A DNA stretch of 64,000 bases from Trinickia symbiotica (GCF_002934455.1 NZ_PTIR01000005.1:232880-296879); one strand, 5' to 3'; shown: positions 37,111 through 46,807, numbered from the stretch's first letter. The notes: generated from the letters alone by a model not told the origin. Translations and numbers: made by a program.

Positions 37111-38172
37111 ATGACGTTTTCCCGCGCCACGCGTGCCGCCCGCTTGGGACTGCGGCGCCGCACCGGCCGCTTCACCACCTTCTTCGCGGCCATCGCGTTC
37201 GGCCTTGCCGCGTGCGGCGCTCCGATCAGTGCTCACGCCGAAGGGACGCTGCGCATCGCCGACCAATACGGCGTGGTCTACCTGCTCCTCAACGTCGTGC
37301 GCGATCAGCAGCTCATCGAAAAGGAAGGACGTAAAGAAGGGCTCGACATCAAAGTCGAATGGACTCAGCTCTCCGGCGGCGCAGCCATCAATGACGCGCT
37401 GCTATCCGGCGCGATCGACATTGCGGCGGCCGGCGTCGGGCCGCTCCTGACAGTATGGGATCGCACGCACGGTAGACAGAATGTGAAAGGCGTCGCGTCG
37501 CTCGGCAATCTGCCCTACTACCTGGTGAGCAATCAGCCGCGCGTACGCTCCATCGCCGACTTCACCGACAAGGACCGCATCGCGGTGCCCGCGGTGTCGG
37601 TTTCCGTCCAGTCGCGAATTCTGCAGATGGCCGCGGCGAAGCGCTGGGGCGACGGCGCTTACGACCGGCTCGACAAGCTCACGCAGGCGATTCCGCACCC
37701 CGACGCAACGGCCGCCATCGTCGCGGGCGGCACCGAGATCACGGGCCATTTCGGCAATCCGCCGTTCCAGGAGCAGGAGCTCGCGGGCAATCCGTCCGCG
37801 CATATCGTGCTCAGTTCCTATGACGTGCTCGGCGGCCCGAGCTCGGCCACCGTGCTTTACGCGACGGAAAAATTCCGCGAGTCGAACCCGAAGACGTATC
37901 GCGCATTCGTCGCCGCGCTCTCCGACGCGGCGAAGTTCGTCGCCGCTCATCCCGACGACGCGGCGGACATCTATCTGCGCGTAACGCATTCGAAGACGGA
38001 CCGGGCGTTGCTTCTGAAGATCATCCGCGACCCTCGAGTGCAATTCACGATCGTGCCGCTGAACACGTTCCCGCTCGCGCAGTTCATGCACCGCGTCGGC
38101 GCGATCCGCAACGAGCCCAAATCATGGAAGGACTACTTCTTCGACGATCCGGCCATCGCCAACGGGAGTTGA
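37111..38172 (+). CDS. Periplasmic substrate-binding protein, NitT/TauT/SsuA type
   Basis: A 353-aa binding protein. An N-terminal export signal (about residues 20-43, ending HAEG) precedes RIADQYGVVYLLLNVVRDQQ and the LSGGAAINDALLSGAIDIAAAG segment typical of aliphatic-sulfonate and taurine binding proteins. It is 34 bases after the dioxygenase gene and 5 bases before the ATPase gene. The ligand is probably a sulfonate. Confidence 0.88.
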   Translation: MTFSRATRAARLGLRRRTGRFTTFFAAIAFGLAACGAPISAHAEGTLRIADQYGVVYLLLNVVRDQQLIEKEGRKEGLDIKVEWTQLSGGAAINDALLSGAIDIAAAGVGPLLTVWDRTHGRQNVKGVASLGNLPYYLVSNQPRVRSIADFTDKDRIAVPAVSVSVQSRILQMAAAKRWGDGAYDRLDKLTQAIPHPDATAAIVAGGTEITGHFGNPPFQEQELAGNPSAHIVLSSYDVLGGPSSATVLYATEKFRESNPKTYRAFVAALSDAAKFVAAHPDDAADIYLRVTHSKTDRALLLKIIRDPRVQFTIVPLNTFPLAQFMHRVGAIRNEPKSWKDYFFDDPAIANGS

Positions 38173-38177
38173 GGAGC

Positions 38178-39017
38178 ATGGCCGCGAATCCCTCGACATT
38201 AACGGGGCGTCACGCGTGGCACGACGGCGCGCGATCGTCGCTCGCAAGCGCGCGCCTGCTGCGCGTCGCCGGCCTGACGCTCGAATATCGGGTTCGCGAA
38301 CGCGTCGTTCGCGCTACTCAGCAAGTCAGCTTCGACGTCTACGAGCGCGACCGCTTCGTGCTGCTCGGGCCGTCCGGCTGCGGCAAGTCGACGCTGCTGA
38401 AGGCGATCGCGGGTTTCGTGACGCCCGCGTCGGGCAGCATCGAGCTGGACGCGCAGCCCATTCACGGGCCAGGCCCCGATCGCGTCGTCGTATTCCAGGA
38501 GTTCGATCAGCTCCCGCCTTGGAAGACGGTGCTCGAGAACGTCGCGTTTCCGCTGCGCGTTGCGAAAAAGCTGTCGCGCGCCGAAGCGAAAGAGCGCGCC
38601 GCACACTTCCTCGAGAAAGTCGGCCTTGCCGACTTCGCCAAAGCCTATCCGCTTACGCTCTCGGGCGGCATGAAGCAACGCGTGGCAATCGCGCGGGCGC
38701 TCGCTATGCAGCCGCGCGTGCTATTGATGGACGAGCCGTTCGCGGCGCTCGATGCGCTGACGCGCCGCCGCATGCAGGAAGAACTGCTACGGCTCTCGGA
38801 TGAGGTGCATTTCACGCTGCTCTTCGTGACGCATTCAATCGAGGAAGCGCTGATCGTCGGCAACCGGATTTTGCTGCTCTCGCCGCACCCCGGGCGCGTG
38901 CGCGCCGAGCTCAACAGCCATCAGTACGCTCAGCAAAGCGTCGGGCGCGACGACTTTCAGGAGGCCGTCGCACGCATTCATCGCCTCTTGTTCGAAAACG
39001 AAACGAAGGTCTCATGA
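38178..39017 (+). CDS. ABC importer ATPase, SsuB/TauB type
   Basis: A 279-aa ABC ATPase. Walker A is GPSGCGKST, the Q-loop VVFQEFDQLPPWKTV, the signature LSGGMKQRVAIARA and Walker B LLMDEPFAALD. The ATG at 38178 has GAGGAG upstream. The stop overlaps the permease ATG by 4 bases. It energises uptake with the flanking binding protein and permease. Confidence 0.92.
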   Translation: MAANPSTLTGRHAWHDGARSSLASARLLRVAGLTLEYRVRERVVRATQQVSFDVYERDRFVLLGPSGCGKSTLLKAIAGFVTPASGSIELDAQPIHGPGPDRVVVFQEFDQLPPWKTVLENVAFPLRVAKKLSRAEAKERAAHFLEKVGLADFAKAYPLTLSGGMKQRVAIARALAMQPRVLLMDEPFAALDALTRRRMQEELLRLSDEVHFTLLFVTHSIEEALIVGNRILLLSPHPGRVRAELNSHQYAQQSVGRDDFQEAVARIHRLLFENETKVS

Positions 39018-39934
39018 CACGCGAATCCTCGCTACAGTCGACGAGCTCTGCCGGAGCGTCCGTGCAGACGTTGCCGCTGCCACCGGTGCGGGCCGAATAT
39101 GAAGTGCCGCTCGCGCCCGTCGCAAGCGGGAACGGCGATGCGCCGCTACCGTTGGCCGAGCGGGTTTTTTCGCAGACTTGGCTGCGAAAAAGCGTGATTG
39201 CATTGCTGCTCCTCGCCGCTTGGGAAATTGCGGCGCACGTGGTGGCGAACGATCTGCTGCTGCCGACGTTCAGCGCCACGCTGCTCGCATTCGTGCAAGG
39301 CATTGTCAGCGGCGAACTGCTCATGAGGACCGCTGCCTCGATGTCGGTGCTGTTGCGCGGCTATTTGCTCGGCGTCGCCCTCGCCTTCGCGCTGACCTCG
39401 CTCGCGGCGTCCACGCGCATTGGCCGCGACCTGTTGACGATGTTGACGGCGATGTTCAATCCGCTGCCGTCCATCGCGCTGTTGCCGCTCGCCCTGCTCT
39501 GGTTCGGGCTCGGTACCGGTAGCCTGCTGTTCGTGCTCGTGCATGCAGTGCTATGGCCGCTCGCGCTCAACACCTATGCCGGTTTCCAGTCAGTACCGGC
39601 AACGCTGCGAATGACCGGACGTAACTACGGGCTCAGAGGCCTGCGCCAGGTTGTGCTGATCCTCGTGCCGGCGGCATTGCCGGCCATCATCGCGGGGCTG
39701 CGCGTCGGCTGGGCGTTTGCGTGGCGCACCTTGATCGCCGCCGAACTGGTGTTCGGCACGAGTTCCGGCAGCGGCGGCCTTGGCTGGTACATCTTCCAGA
39801 ATCGCAACGAACTGTATACGGATCGCGTCTTCGCCGGTCTTGCCGCCGTGATCCTCATCGGCCTCATCGTCGAGCATCTCGTGTTCGACGTTTTCGAACA
39901 GCTGACAGTGCGGCGCTGGGGCATTCAGCACTGA
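39014..39934 (+). CDS. ABC importer permease, SsuC/TauC type
   Basis: A 306-aa inner-membrane permease with about six helices after a hydrophilic N-terminus of ~55 residues. The membrane-spanning part starts at SVIALLLLAAWEIAAHVV; the EAA-like coupling loop is RMTGRNYGLRGLRQVVLILV. It forms the importer with the two preceding gene products and is followed 35 bases later by the sulfite dehydrogenase gene. Confidence 0.92.
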   Translation: MTRESSLQSTSSAGASVQTLPLPPVRAEYEVPLAPVASGNGDAPLPLAERVFSQTWLRKSVIALLLLAAWEIAAHVVANDLLLPTFSATLLAFVQGIVSGELLMRTAASMSVLLRGYLLGVALAFALTSLAASTRIGRDLLTMLTAMFNPLPSIALLPLALLWFGLGTGSLLFVLVHAVLWPLALNTYAGFQSVPATLRMTGRNYGLRGLRQVVLILVPAALPAIIAGLRVGWAFAWRTLIAAELVFGTSSGSGGLGWYIFQNRNELYTDRVFAGLAAVILIGLIVEHLVFDVFEQLTVRRWGIQH

Positions 39935-39969
39935 GCCATCGTCCCACTGGTGCGTCTACTACCTCATCA

Positions 39970-41301
39970 ATGAAAGACGATCCTTCGTTGTCCGAACCGA
40001 TCGATTCGCAGTCCGAATCGATTCCCGCGTCGCCGCGCCGGCGGCGGATGATCCGCGAGCTGGCCGGCGGCGTTGCCAGCGGATTGGCCGCCACGTTGCT
40101 GCCTGCATGTGGCGCGTGGGCTACCGGCGCATCGGAACCGATCGCGCCGCGCTCCCCCGACGCGCCGCTCGCTCCGGATCCCTGGACGCTCGAGCCCGGT
40201 TCGCCGCTCTTGTCGCCGCCCTACGGCCTCCCGGGGCCGTTCGAACAGGACGTGATTCGACGCGCGGCGCGTCCCCCGGCGATGCCGGGTTCCGGCTCCT
40301 CGCAAACGCCGCTCGCCGATCTTCATGGCAGTATCACGCCTAACGGACTCGTCTACGAACGCCATCATGCGGGCGTTCCGCGTATCGATCCCGACCAGCA
40401 CCGGCTTGTCGTCCACGGCCTCGTCCGCGAGCCGCGCATCTTTACGATCGACGATCTGCTTCGCTTTCCCTCGGAGTCGCATGTCTACTTCCTCGAATGC
40501 TCGGGAAACACGGCGAGCGAGTGGAAGGGGCCGAGCGGTCTTCCCGTGCAGTTCACGCACGGCCTGCTTTCTTGCTGCGAGTGGACCGGCGTGCGCCTTT
40601 CGACGCTGCTCGACGAGACGGGACTCGACGCCTCGGCGAAATGGGTGCTCGCCGAAGGTGCGGACGGCGCGGCGATGACGCGCAGCTTACCGCTTGATCG
40701 GATCGCCGAGCGCGCGCTCGTCGTCTATGCGCAAAATGGCGAACGGCTCAGGCCGGAAAACGGCTATCCGCTGCGACTCATCGTGCCGGGATTCGAAGGC
40801 AACACGAACGTCAAATGGCTGCGTCGCCTCAAGCTGATGGACGCGCCCGAGATGACGCGAGAGGAAACCTCGAAATACACGAGTCTCTTGCCGAACGGCT
40901 GCGCTCGCCAGTTCGTGTTCGAAATGGATGCGAAATCGGTGATCACGCGACCGTCTCCGGGGCATCGCCTCACCACACGAGGTTACTACGCCGTGAGCGG
41001 CCTTGCCTGGTCCGGGCGCGGCCGGATTCGTGCCGTCGAGGTGTCCGCTGACGGCGGTGCGACCTGGCTTGCGGCCAGGCTCGTCGGTCCCGTGCACGAT
41101 CGCGCGCTGACGCGCTTTGAAGCGGACTGGCGTTGGGACGGCGGACCCGCGACGTTGCAAAGTCGAACCATCGACGAAACTGGCTACGTCCAGCCGACGC
41201 GCGAGGCACTCGTCGCCGCTCGCGGGCTCAACAGCTACTATCACTACAACGGCATCCAACGCTGGCGCATCGACGCAAATGGGGAGGTGCGGAATGCGTA
41301 A
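39970..41301 (+). CDS. soxC: Periplasmic molybdenum sulfite dehydrogenase, SoxC/sulfite-oxidase family
   Basis: A 443-aa protein with a twin-arginine-like leader (RRRRMIREL, then a hydrophobic stretch to residue ~48). The molybdenum ligand is Cys177 in VYFLECSGNTASEW, and the oxidoreductase core ends with a Mo-cofactor dimerisation domain (VEVSADGGATWLAARL). It would oxidise sulfite to sulfate in the periplasm and reduce the cytochrome encoded next, whose start overlaps by 8 bases. The position behind a sulfonate importer and dioxygenase suits disposal of sulfite. Whether it is closer to SoxC or SorA needs a tree. Confidence 0.85.
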   Translation: MKDDPSLSEPIDSQSESIPASPRRRRMIRELAGGVASGLAATLLPACGAWATGASEPIAPRSPDAPLAPDPWTLEPGSPLLSPPYGLPGPFEQDVIRRAARPPAMPGSGSSQTPLADLHGSITPNGLVYERHHAGVPRIDPDQHRLVVHGLVREPRIFTIDDLLRFPSESHVYFLECSGNTASEWKGPSGLPVQFTHGLLSCCEWTGVRLSTLLDETGLDASAKWVLAEGADGAAMTRSLPLDRIAERALVVYAQNGERLRPENGYPLRLIVPGFEGNTNVKWLRRLKLMDAPEMTREETSKYTSLLPNGCARQFVFEMDAKSVITRPSPGHRLTTRGYYAVSGLAWSGRGRIRAVEVSADGGATWLAARLVGPVHDRALTRFEADWRWDGGPATLQSRTIDETGYVQPTREALVAARGLNSYYHYNGIQRWRIDANGEVRNA

Positions 41302-41818
41302 GGCGCTTGCATTGGTCATCAGCGCGCTCGCCTGTCAGGTGCCGACAGCTAGCGCGGAGTACGGGCTCGGCGCACCCATCGCGGCATCGGCCCTGAAGCG
41401 GTGGGACATCGACATCGCCCCCGACGGTCACGGGTTACCCGCCGGATCGGGCACCGTCGCGGCGGGCAAGCAGGTTTTCGCGGCGAAATGCGCGGCCTGT
41501 CACGGTCAGACCGGAGAAGGAGGAATCGGCGATCCGCTCGTCGGCGGCGCCGGCTCGCTGACGAACGTTAAGCCGCAGAAGACCATCGGCAGCTATTGGC
41601 CTTACGCGACGACGCTATTCGACTATATCCGTCGCGCGATGCCCTATAACGCGCCGCAATCGCTCACGGCCGACGAGGTCTACGCGCTCAGCGCCTATCT
41701 ACTCCATCTGAACGGGATCGTCCCCGAGCAGGCCAGGCTAGATGCTAAGTCGCTGCCCAAGGTTCGCATGCCGAATCGAGGCGGGTTCGTGCCCGATCCG
41801 CGGCCGGGCGCCATGTAA
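41294..41818 (+). CDS. Monoheme c-type cytochrome, electron acceptor of the sulfite dehydrogenase
   Basis: A 174-aa protein with a Sec signal (cleavage near SAEYG, residue ~22) and one heme site CAACH (in FAAKCAACHGQTGEGG); Met in RRAMPYNAPQSL may be the distal ligand. GGAGG precedes the ATG. It overlaps the dehydrogenase gene by 8 bases. SoxD proteins are usually longer and diheme, so this is a short partner, more like a SorB-type arrangement. Confidence 0.88.
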   Translation: MRKALALVISALACQVPTASAEYGLGAPIAASALKRWDIDIAPDGHGLPAGSGTVAAGKQVFAAKCAACHGQTGEGGIGDPLVGGAGSLTNVKPQKTIGSYWPYATTLFDYIRRAMPYNAPQSLTADEVYALSAYLLHLNGIVPEQARLDAKSLPKVRMPNRGGFVPDPRPGAM

Positions 41819-42026
41819 CTCACTTTCCTTGCCGCGGCGCCATGCGCCCCGACAACATCCAGGCCTCCCCTATATCGAGAAAGGGAATTTGTACAGACGC
41901 TTTTCTTGGTTTGCCGAGCACGACCATGCGGTTACATTTTTTCATTCAACAAGAATGGAGCGGGCCGCATTTCCGTCGTCGCCCGCACCGATCACGCAGT
42001 TGCCACTCGCCTTAGCTGACACCTCC

Positions 42027-42854
42027 ATGAAAATGAAAAAAACTCTGAGCGCCGCTTTCGCCGCCCTGTTGTTGACCCTCACGGGAACCGCACACGCCGA
42101 CCGCCTCGACGACATCCGCCACGCCGGCGTCCTGCGCGTGGCGACGTTCGACAGCAATCCACCGTTCGGATTCGTCGACCCCGCAACGAATCAGATCGTC
42201 GGCCTCGACGTCGACTATGCGCACGCCCTCGCCGACAAGCTCGGCGTCAAGCTCGAGATACAGCCGACGAACCCGGCCAACCGGATCGCCTTCCTGAAGT
42301 CGAGCAAGGTCGATCTCGTTCTCGCAAACTTCACGATCACCGATGAGCGCAAAAAGGAAGTCGATTTCAGCACGCCCTATTTCGCTTCGGGTACGCAGTT
42401 TCTCGCAAAGAAAGGCGTGCTCGCGTCACCTCAGCAACTGAACTCGCTGCGCATCGGAGCCGACAAGGGGACGACGAACGAGCAGCAGGTGCGAACGAAG
42501 TTCCCCGGTGCGACGATCGTCGCCTACGACGACACGCCGTTCGCGTTCGCCGCCCTGCGTGCCGGAAACGTCCAGGCGATCACTCAAGATGGGCCGAAGC
42601 TCGTTGCGTTGCTTGCCAACGTGCCCGACTCGGACCGCGGCCGCTACGAGATCCCTTCGTTCACGATTTCAAACGACTACGAAGGCGTCGGCGTGCCGAA
42701 AGGCGAGCCTCAACTGCTCTCCTTCGTCAACGACACGCTGGTCTCGCTAGAAGCAAACGGCACCGCAGCCAAAATCTACGATAAGTGGTTCGGGCCTAAG
42801 AGCAAGGCGCCGCTGCCGCGGCTTTTCAAGATCGGCGATCCGCAAAAGAGCTGA
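42027..42854 (+). CDS. Polar amino acid-type ABC binding protein
   Basis: A 275-aa periplasmic binding protein of family 3 with a Sec signal (ends TAHA|DR). Visible segments are GVLRVATFDSNPPFGFVD, GLDVDYAHALADKLGVKLEI and DLVLANFTITDERKKEVDFS, which carry the typical ligand contacts. The start is the ATG at 42027; a second ATG follows 6 bases later. Two permease genes follow but no ATPase gene. Confidence 0.9.
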   Translation: MKMKKTLSAAFAALLLTLTGTAHADRLDDIRHAGVLRVATFDSNPPFGFVDPATNQIVGLDVDYAHALADKLGVKLEIQPTNPANRIAFLKSSKVDLVLANFTITDERKKEVDFSTPYFASGTQFLAKKGVLASPQQLNSLRIGADKGTTNEQQVRTKFPGATIVAYDDTPFAFAALRAGNVQAITQDGPKLVALLANVPDSDRGRYEIPSFTISNDYEGVGVPKGEPQLLSFVNDTLVSLEANGTAAKIYDKWFGPKSKAPLPRLFKIGDPQKS

Positions 42855-42924
42855 TGACGCACGCTAGCAAAAGAAAGTCGGCCCCGCGGCACGCGTGCGC
42901 CATCGGCGCGATCAGCGCGATCCG

Positions 42925-43659
42925 ATGAGCGCTTGGCTTGCGCCGACCTATCTCGGCTGGATTGCACACGGTTATGCAGTCACACTCGCGCTCGCCGCAT
43001 CGGTCATCGTCGCGGCGACGTTCCTCGGGTTCGTGCTCGCGCTGGTCCGCAGCACAGACTCAGCAGTGGCGAGGCAAACGGCATCGGCCTATGTGACGCT
43101 CGTGCGCAATTCGCCGCTCATAGTGCAACTGCTGTTCTGGTACTACGGCGCGGCAATGCTGTTGCCGAGCGGGCTTGCGAGCTGGCTCAATGCCCCTCAT
43201 CGCTTAGCTGTCGGGCCGCTTGCCATCGCGTGGCCGTCATTCGAGGTCGTGGCCGGCTTCGTCGGACTCACGCTTTATACGACAACGTTCGTCGGCGAAG
43301 AGCTGCGCGCGGGACTCTCCGGCGTTCCGAAGGCGCAGCGCGAAGCCGCCGCGGCGCTGGGGCTCGCGCGCGTCGCAGCCTTTCGCCATGTCGTATTGCC
43401 GCAAGCGATTCGCATCGCCGTGCCCGCGCTCGTCGGCCAATACATGAACGTGGTGAAGAATTCGTCCTTGACGATGGCGATCGGCGTCGCCGAACTGTCC
43501 TACGCCTCGCGGGAAGTCGACAGTGCCACCTTCAAGACGTTCCAAGCGTACGGCTCGGCCACCATTCTTTATATCGTGACCATCGCCGTGATCGAGGCCG
43601 TATTGATCGTCTATCGACGCGGCTCGCTCGTAGCGGGTCGAAGAGGAATCGCTCGATGA
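42925..43659 (+). CDS. Amino acid ABC importer permease (first)
   Basis: A 244-aa HisM/GlnP-type permease with about five helices. The signature AYVTLVRNSPLIVQLLFWYY lies after the first helices, and the EAA loop is REAAAALGLARVAAFRHVVLP. The ATG at 42925 is used; in-frame codons upstream are basic and non-hydrophobic. Its stop overlaps the second permease (ATGA). Confidence 0.9.
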   Translation: MSAWLAPTYLGWIAHGYAVTLALAASVIVAATFLGFVLALVRSTDSAVARQTASAYVTLVRNSPLIVQLLFWYYGAAMLLPSGLASWLNAPHRLAVGPLAIAWPSFEVVAGFVGLTLYTTTFVGEELRAGLSGVPKAQREAAAALGLARVAAFRHVVLPQAIRIAVPALVGQYMNVVKNSSLTMAIGVAELSYASREVDSATFKTFQAYGSATILYIVTIAVIEAVLIVYRRGSLVAGRRGIAR

Positions 43660-44390
43660 TCGATGCACTCTGGTCCAACTTGCCCTATCTGCTTTTCGGC
43701 GCGTTTCCGCACGGCCCTGTAGGAGGCGCTGCGCTGACGCTCTTGCTCGCCGTTTCGTCGGCATTGCTCTCCGCGGCAATCGGCGTTGCGGGCGGCATGG
43801 GGCTTGCCATGACACGTGGCGCCGCTCACATCGTGCTGCTCGCGATCGTCGGATTCTTCCGCGCGATTCCCGTGCTGATGCTGATCTTCTGGACCTTCTT
43901 TCTGCTGCCAATGGTGCTGCATGTCGAGGTACCCGCGCTCGGCACAGTGCTCGTGTCGCTTGCGCTGATTGGAGGCGCTTATCTCGCGCATGCGGTCGAG
44001 GCCGGCATCGCAGCCGTGGGCAGCGGGCAATGGAACGCTGGTCTCGCGCTCGGCCTGAATCGATGGCAAACGCTGCGCGTCGTCGTCATGCCGCAGGCGG
44101 TCCGAATCATGATGCCTTCGTTCGTCAATCAGTGGGTGTCCCTCGTCAAGGACACGTCGCTCGCCTACATCGTCGGCGTGCCGGAACTGTCGTTCCTCGC
44201 CAACCAGGTAAATAGTCGGTTGATGGTCTACCCGGCTCAGGTCTTTGCGTTCGTTGCGCTGATCTACATCGCGCTTTGCACGTTGCTCGACTGGGTCGTG
44301 ACGCGTCTGACGAGGGCCGTGAGCTCGCCGCAAAGGGCGCCCGTGCTCGACAAAGAATTGGATAGGAGCAGCATGCCCAATCTTAGATAG
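43656..44390 (+). CDS. Amino acid ABC importer permease (second)
   Basis: A 244-aa partner permease. GFFRAIPVLMLIFWTFFLLP corresponds to the conserved polar-amino-acid permease motif, and the EAA loop is NAGLALGLNRWQTLRVVVMP. Its frame stays open far upstream through the first permease gene, but that part has no membrane pattern. Its last 8 bases overlap the convergent LysR gene. Confidence 0.9.
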   Translation: MIDALWSNLPYLLFGAFPHGPVGGAALTLLLAVSSALLSAAIGVAGGMGLAMTRGAAHIVLLAIVGFFRAIPVLMLIFWTFFLLPMVLHVEVPALGTVLVSLALIGGAYLAHAVEAGIAAVGSGQWNAGLALGLNRWQTLRVVVMPQAVRIMMPSFVNQWVSLVKDTSLAYIVGVPELSFLANQVNSRLMVYPAQVFAFVALIYIALCTLLDWVVTRLTRAVSSPQRAPVLDKELDRSSMPNLR

Positions 44391-45297
44391 CCAAGGTCTC
44401 CTCCGTTTTGGCGCTCACGGGCCATTCGAGCGCGTCCAGAAAATGCCGCACGCCCGCGCTTTGCGCGCGTGCCCGCCACATCACGTGAACATCAACCGTC
44501 AGCGGTAGCCAGTCGAGCTTCTTGAAGACGACGCCGGGCGGATTCATTCGCTGCATGCTCGCCTGCATCGCCGCGAACCCGAGCCCGGCGCTGACGAGAC
44601 CGAGCGTGTTGGCCACCTGCGCGACTTCGAACTGGATATCGGGCGTGAAACCCGCCGACTTGCATGCCGCGAGAAACCGCTCGCGCGCGGCCGGATTGTT
44701 CTCTTTCGGTATCGCGATCCATGGCGCCCTATCGAGATCGCGCGCCGTCACGGCCTTTTTCCTCGCGAGCGGATGATCGTCCGCCATGGCGAGCACGAAC
44801 GGCTCGCTCGTCAGCAGCCGGCTTGCGAGAAGTTCGCTTCGATGCGACGGGTTGTAGACGAACGCTATGTCGATGACCGAGCGCTCGAGCGCTTCGGCCT
44901 GTTCGCCCGAACGCATCGCGGCGAGCTTCAACCGCGCGCGCGGATAGGCCGTCCGAAACCTCCGCAATGCGGCCGGCAAGCGCCCATTATGAACGACACC
45001 TTCGCAATAGCCGATCGATACCGAGCACATGTCGCCGCGCCCCACCTCGCGTGCGCGCTCCTCGACTCGGCTCGCCTGCGCCAGCAGGTCGCGCGCCTCG
45101 ACGAGAAACTCACGACCCGCCGGAGTCAGACGCACGCGTTGTTTGACGCGCTCGAACAACTGCAGGCCGAGTTGCGCTTCGAGCAGGCGAATCTGCCGGC
45201 TCAACGGAGACTGCGAGATATGCAGCCGCTCGGCGGCACGCCCCACGTGCTCCGTTTCGGCCACGGCGATGAAATAGCGAAGTTGCTGCAGCTCCAT
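44383..45297 (-). CDS. LysR-family transcriptional regulator
   Basis: A 304-aa regulator. The winged helix is at the N-terminus (MELQQLRYFIAVAETEHVGRA, then RLHISQSPLSRQIRLLEAQ), followed by a BenM/CatM-like effector domain with KENNPAARERF. The start at 45297 begins exactly at the conserved MELQQLRYF. It is convergent with the amino acid importer and divergent from the Bcr/CflA exporter (173 bases apart), which is its more likely target. Confidence 0.92.
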   Translation of the reverse strand: MELQQLRYFIAVAETEHVGRAAERLHISQSPLSRQIRLLEAQLGLQLFERVKQRVRLTPAGREFLVEARDLLAQASRVEERAREVGRGDMCSVSIGYCEGVVHNGRLPAALRRFRTAYPRARLKLAAMRSGEQAEALERSVIDIAFVYNPSHRSELLASRLLTSEPFVLAMADDHPLARKKAVTARDLDRAPWIAIPKENNPAARERFLAACKSAGFTPDIQFEVAQVANTLGLVSAGLGFAAMQASMQRMNPPGVVFKKLDWLPLTVDVHVMWRARAQSAGVRHFLDALEWPVSAKTEETLAI

Positions 45298-45470
45298 GTT
45301 GAGACCTGTCTTAGCAGATATGCGACAAATTAAGTCTTGGACAGCATTATACCGAGCCACTAATCTCACGTCTTCCGACTTTCGTGTCGCAGCCCGAGTC
45401 CCTGCACCAGCGTGCCGCGCGATTGCAGTCAACTCATTCTCAGGTCGTCCGCGAGACGGACGAAACGAAC

Positions 45471-46715
45471 ATGCAAAGTGACCACGTCATCGACAGACCG
45501 CGATTTGCCATCCCGCACGGCATCTTGCTAACCACGCTCGTTCTGCTCAGCGCGAGCGGCTTATTCGCTTCCGACATCAATCTGCCCGGCATGGCGCTCG
45601 CCGCTCGCGCGTTCGATGCGCCGATGTCGGCGTTGCAGCACACCTTCAGCGTCTACGTCATCGGGCTCGCCATCGCGCAGGCGATTTATGGGCCGCTTTC
45701 CGATGCATACGGACGTCGCCGTCTCGTGATCGGCGGCATGGCGCTTTACACGGCGGCCTCGATCGCCTGCGCGCTCGCGCCGAACGTCACGGCCTTCGGA
45801 CTCGCGCGTATCGTCCAGGCGTTGGGCGCCGGCGCGGGAATGGTGATCGGGCGCGCGATCATCAGCGACCTCTTCGATACGAAAACCGCGGCGCGCATCT
45901 TCACGACGATCATGCCGATCGTCGGCGCCTCTCCAGCGCTCGCGCCGCTTGTAGGCGGATACCTCACGACCTACATCTCGTGGCGCGCTCCGTTTTACTT
46001 CACGGCGCTCATCGGTGTGGCGGCAGTGCTGCTCCTCGCTTTTTATATTCCCGAGACAGCGCCGGCCACGAAGCGGCGCAGTAGTGTGCTTGCGACATTC
46101 GCGACTTATCCCATGCTGCTCGAGCAACCGCGGTTTTGGGCGTACGCCGTGAACCTTTGCGTCGGCTACGCTGCTTATCTTGCGTATCTCGCGGCGTCGC
46201 CCGTGATCCTGGAAAGCATGGGACTATCGACGAAGTCGATCAGCTATTGCTACATCAGCCTTTCGGTCACGTATATCGCGGGCAACCTCGTCTCCCGCCA
46301 TTTCGCGCGGCATCATCCGCTGAACCGGCTGCTTGTCGTCGGCTTCGTTCTGCTCGCGCTCGGCGCCGCTTGCGTGGCAGCGCTCGCTATCCACGGGGTG
46401 GCGACGCCGCTGCCGATGATTCTCGTCATATCGGTCATTACGCTCGCCAACGGCTTCCTGCTCCCGCTCTCATTCGCGGGGGGCGTCACGAGCTTTCCCG
46501 CCAGCGCGGGCGCGGCATCGGGATTGATGGGAGCGATGCACCTGACAGCCGGGTCGCTCGCGATCTCGGCCATCGCCTGGCTTCCCGGCACGGTCGCGTC
46601 ACTGAGCGCATTCGAGGTTTGCATGGCGGTGCTCGGGTGTACGGCGTTCCCCGCGTTTCTGAGGCTCGCGAGCAAGCCGCGAGTGGTTGAGCGGGTTGCC
46701 TGCCCGACCCAGTGA
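45471..46715 (+). CDS. Bcr/CflA-family multidrug MFS exporter
   Basis: A 414-aa, 12-helix exporter. SGLFASDINLPGMALAAR and QHTFSVYVIGLAIAQAIYGP match the Bcr/CflA start, and the cytoplasmic loop motif is LSDAYGRRRLVIGG. The ATG at 45471 is used. It is divergent from the LysR gene. Confidence 0.9.
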   Translation: MQSDHVIDRPRFAIPHGILLTTLVLLSASGLFASDINLPGMALAARAFDAPMSALQHTFSVYVIGLAIAQAIYGPLSDAYGRRRLVIGGMALYTAASIACALAPNVTAFGLARIVQALGAGAGMVIGRAIISDLFDTKTAARIFTTIMPIVGASPALAPLVGGYLTTYISWRAPFYFTALIGVAAVLLLAFYIPETAPATKRRSSVLATFATYPMLLEQPRFWAYAVNLCVGYAAYLAYLAASPVILESMGLSTKSISYCYISLSVTYIAGNLVSRHFARHHPLNRLLVVGFVLLALGAACVAALAIHGVATPLPMILVISVITLANGFLLPLSFAGGVTSFPASAGAASGLMGAMHLTAGSLAISAIAWLPGTVASLSAFEVCMAVLGCTAFPAFLRLASKPRVVERVACPTQ

Positions 46716-46807
46716 TACGAAGAAAGAGCCCCGAGGGAAAGCGAACCGTAATCGCGCTTTGCTAGCATGCACGCTCTTCTGTACTTTTGAATTCCTGGAA
46801 GAGCGCC

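Noticed and set aside
42933..43655. Upstream extension of the second amino acid permease
   Set aside because: The frame is open by chance through the first permease gene; the product is Arg-rich and non-hydrophobic. The ATGA overlap at 43656 marks the real start.
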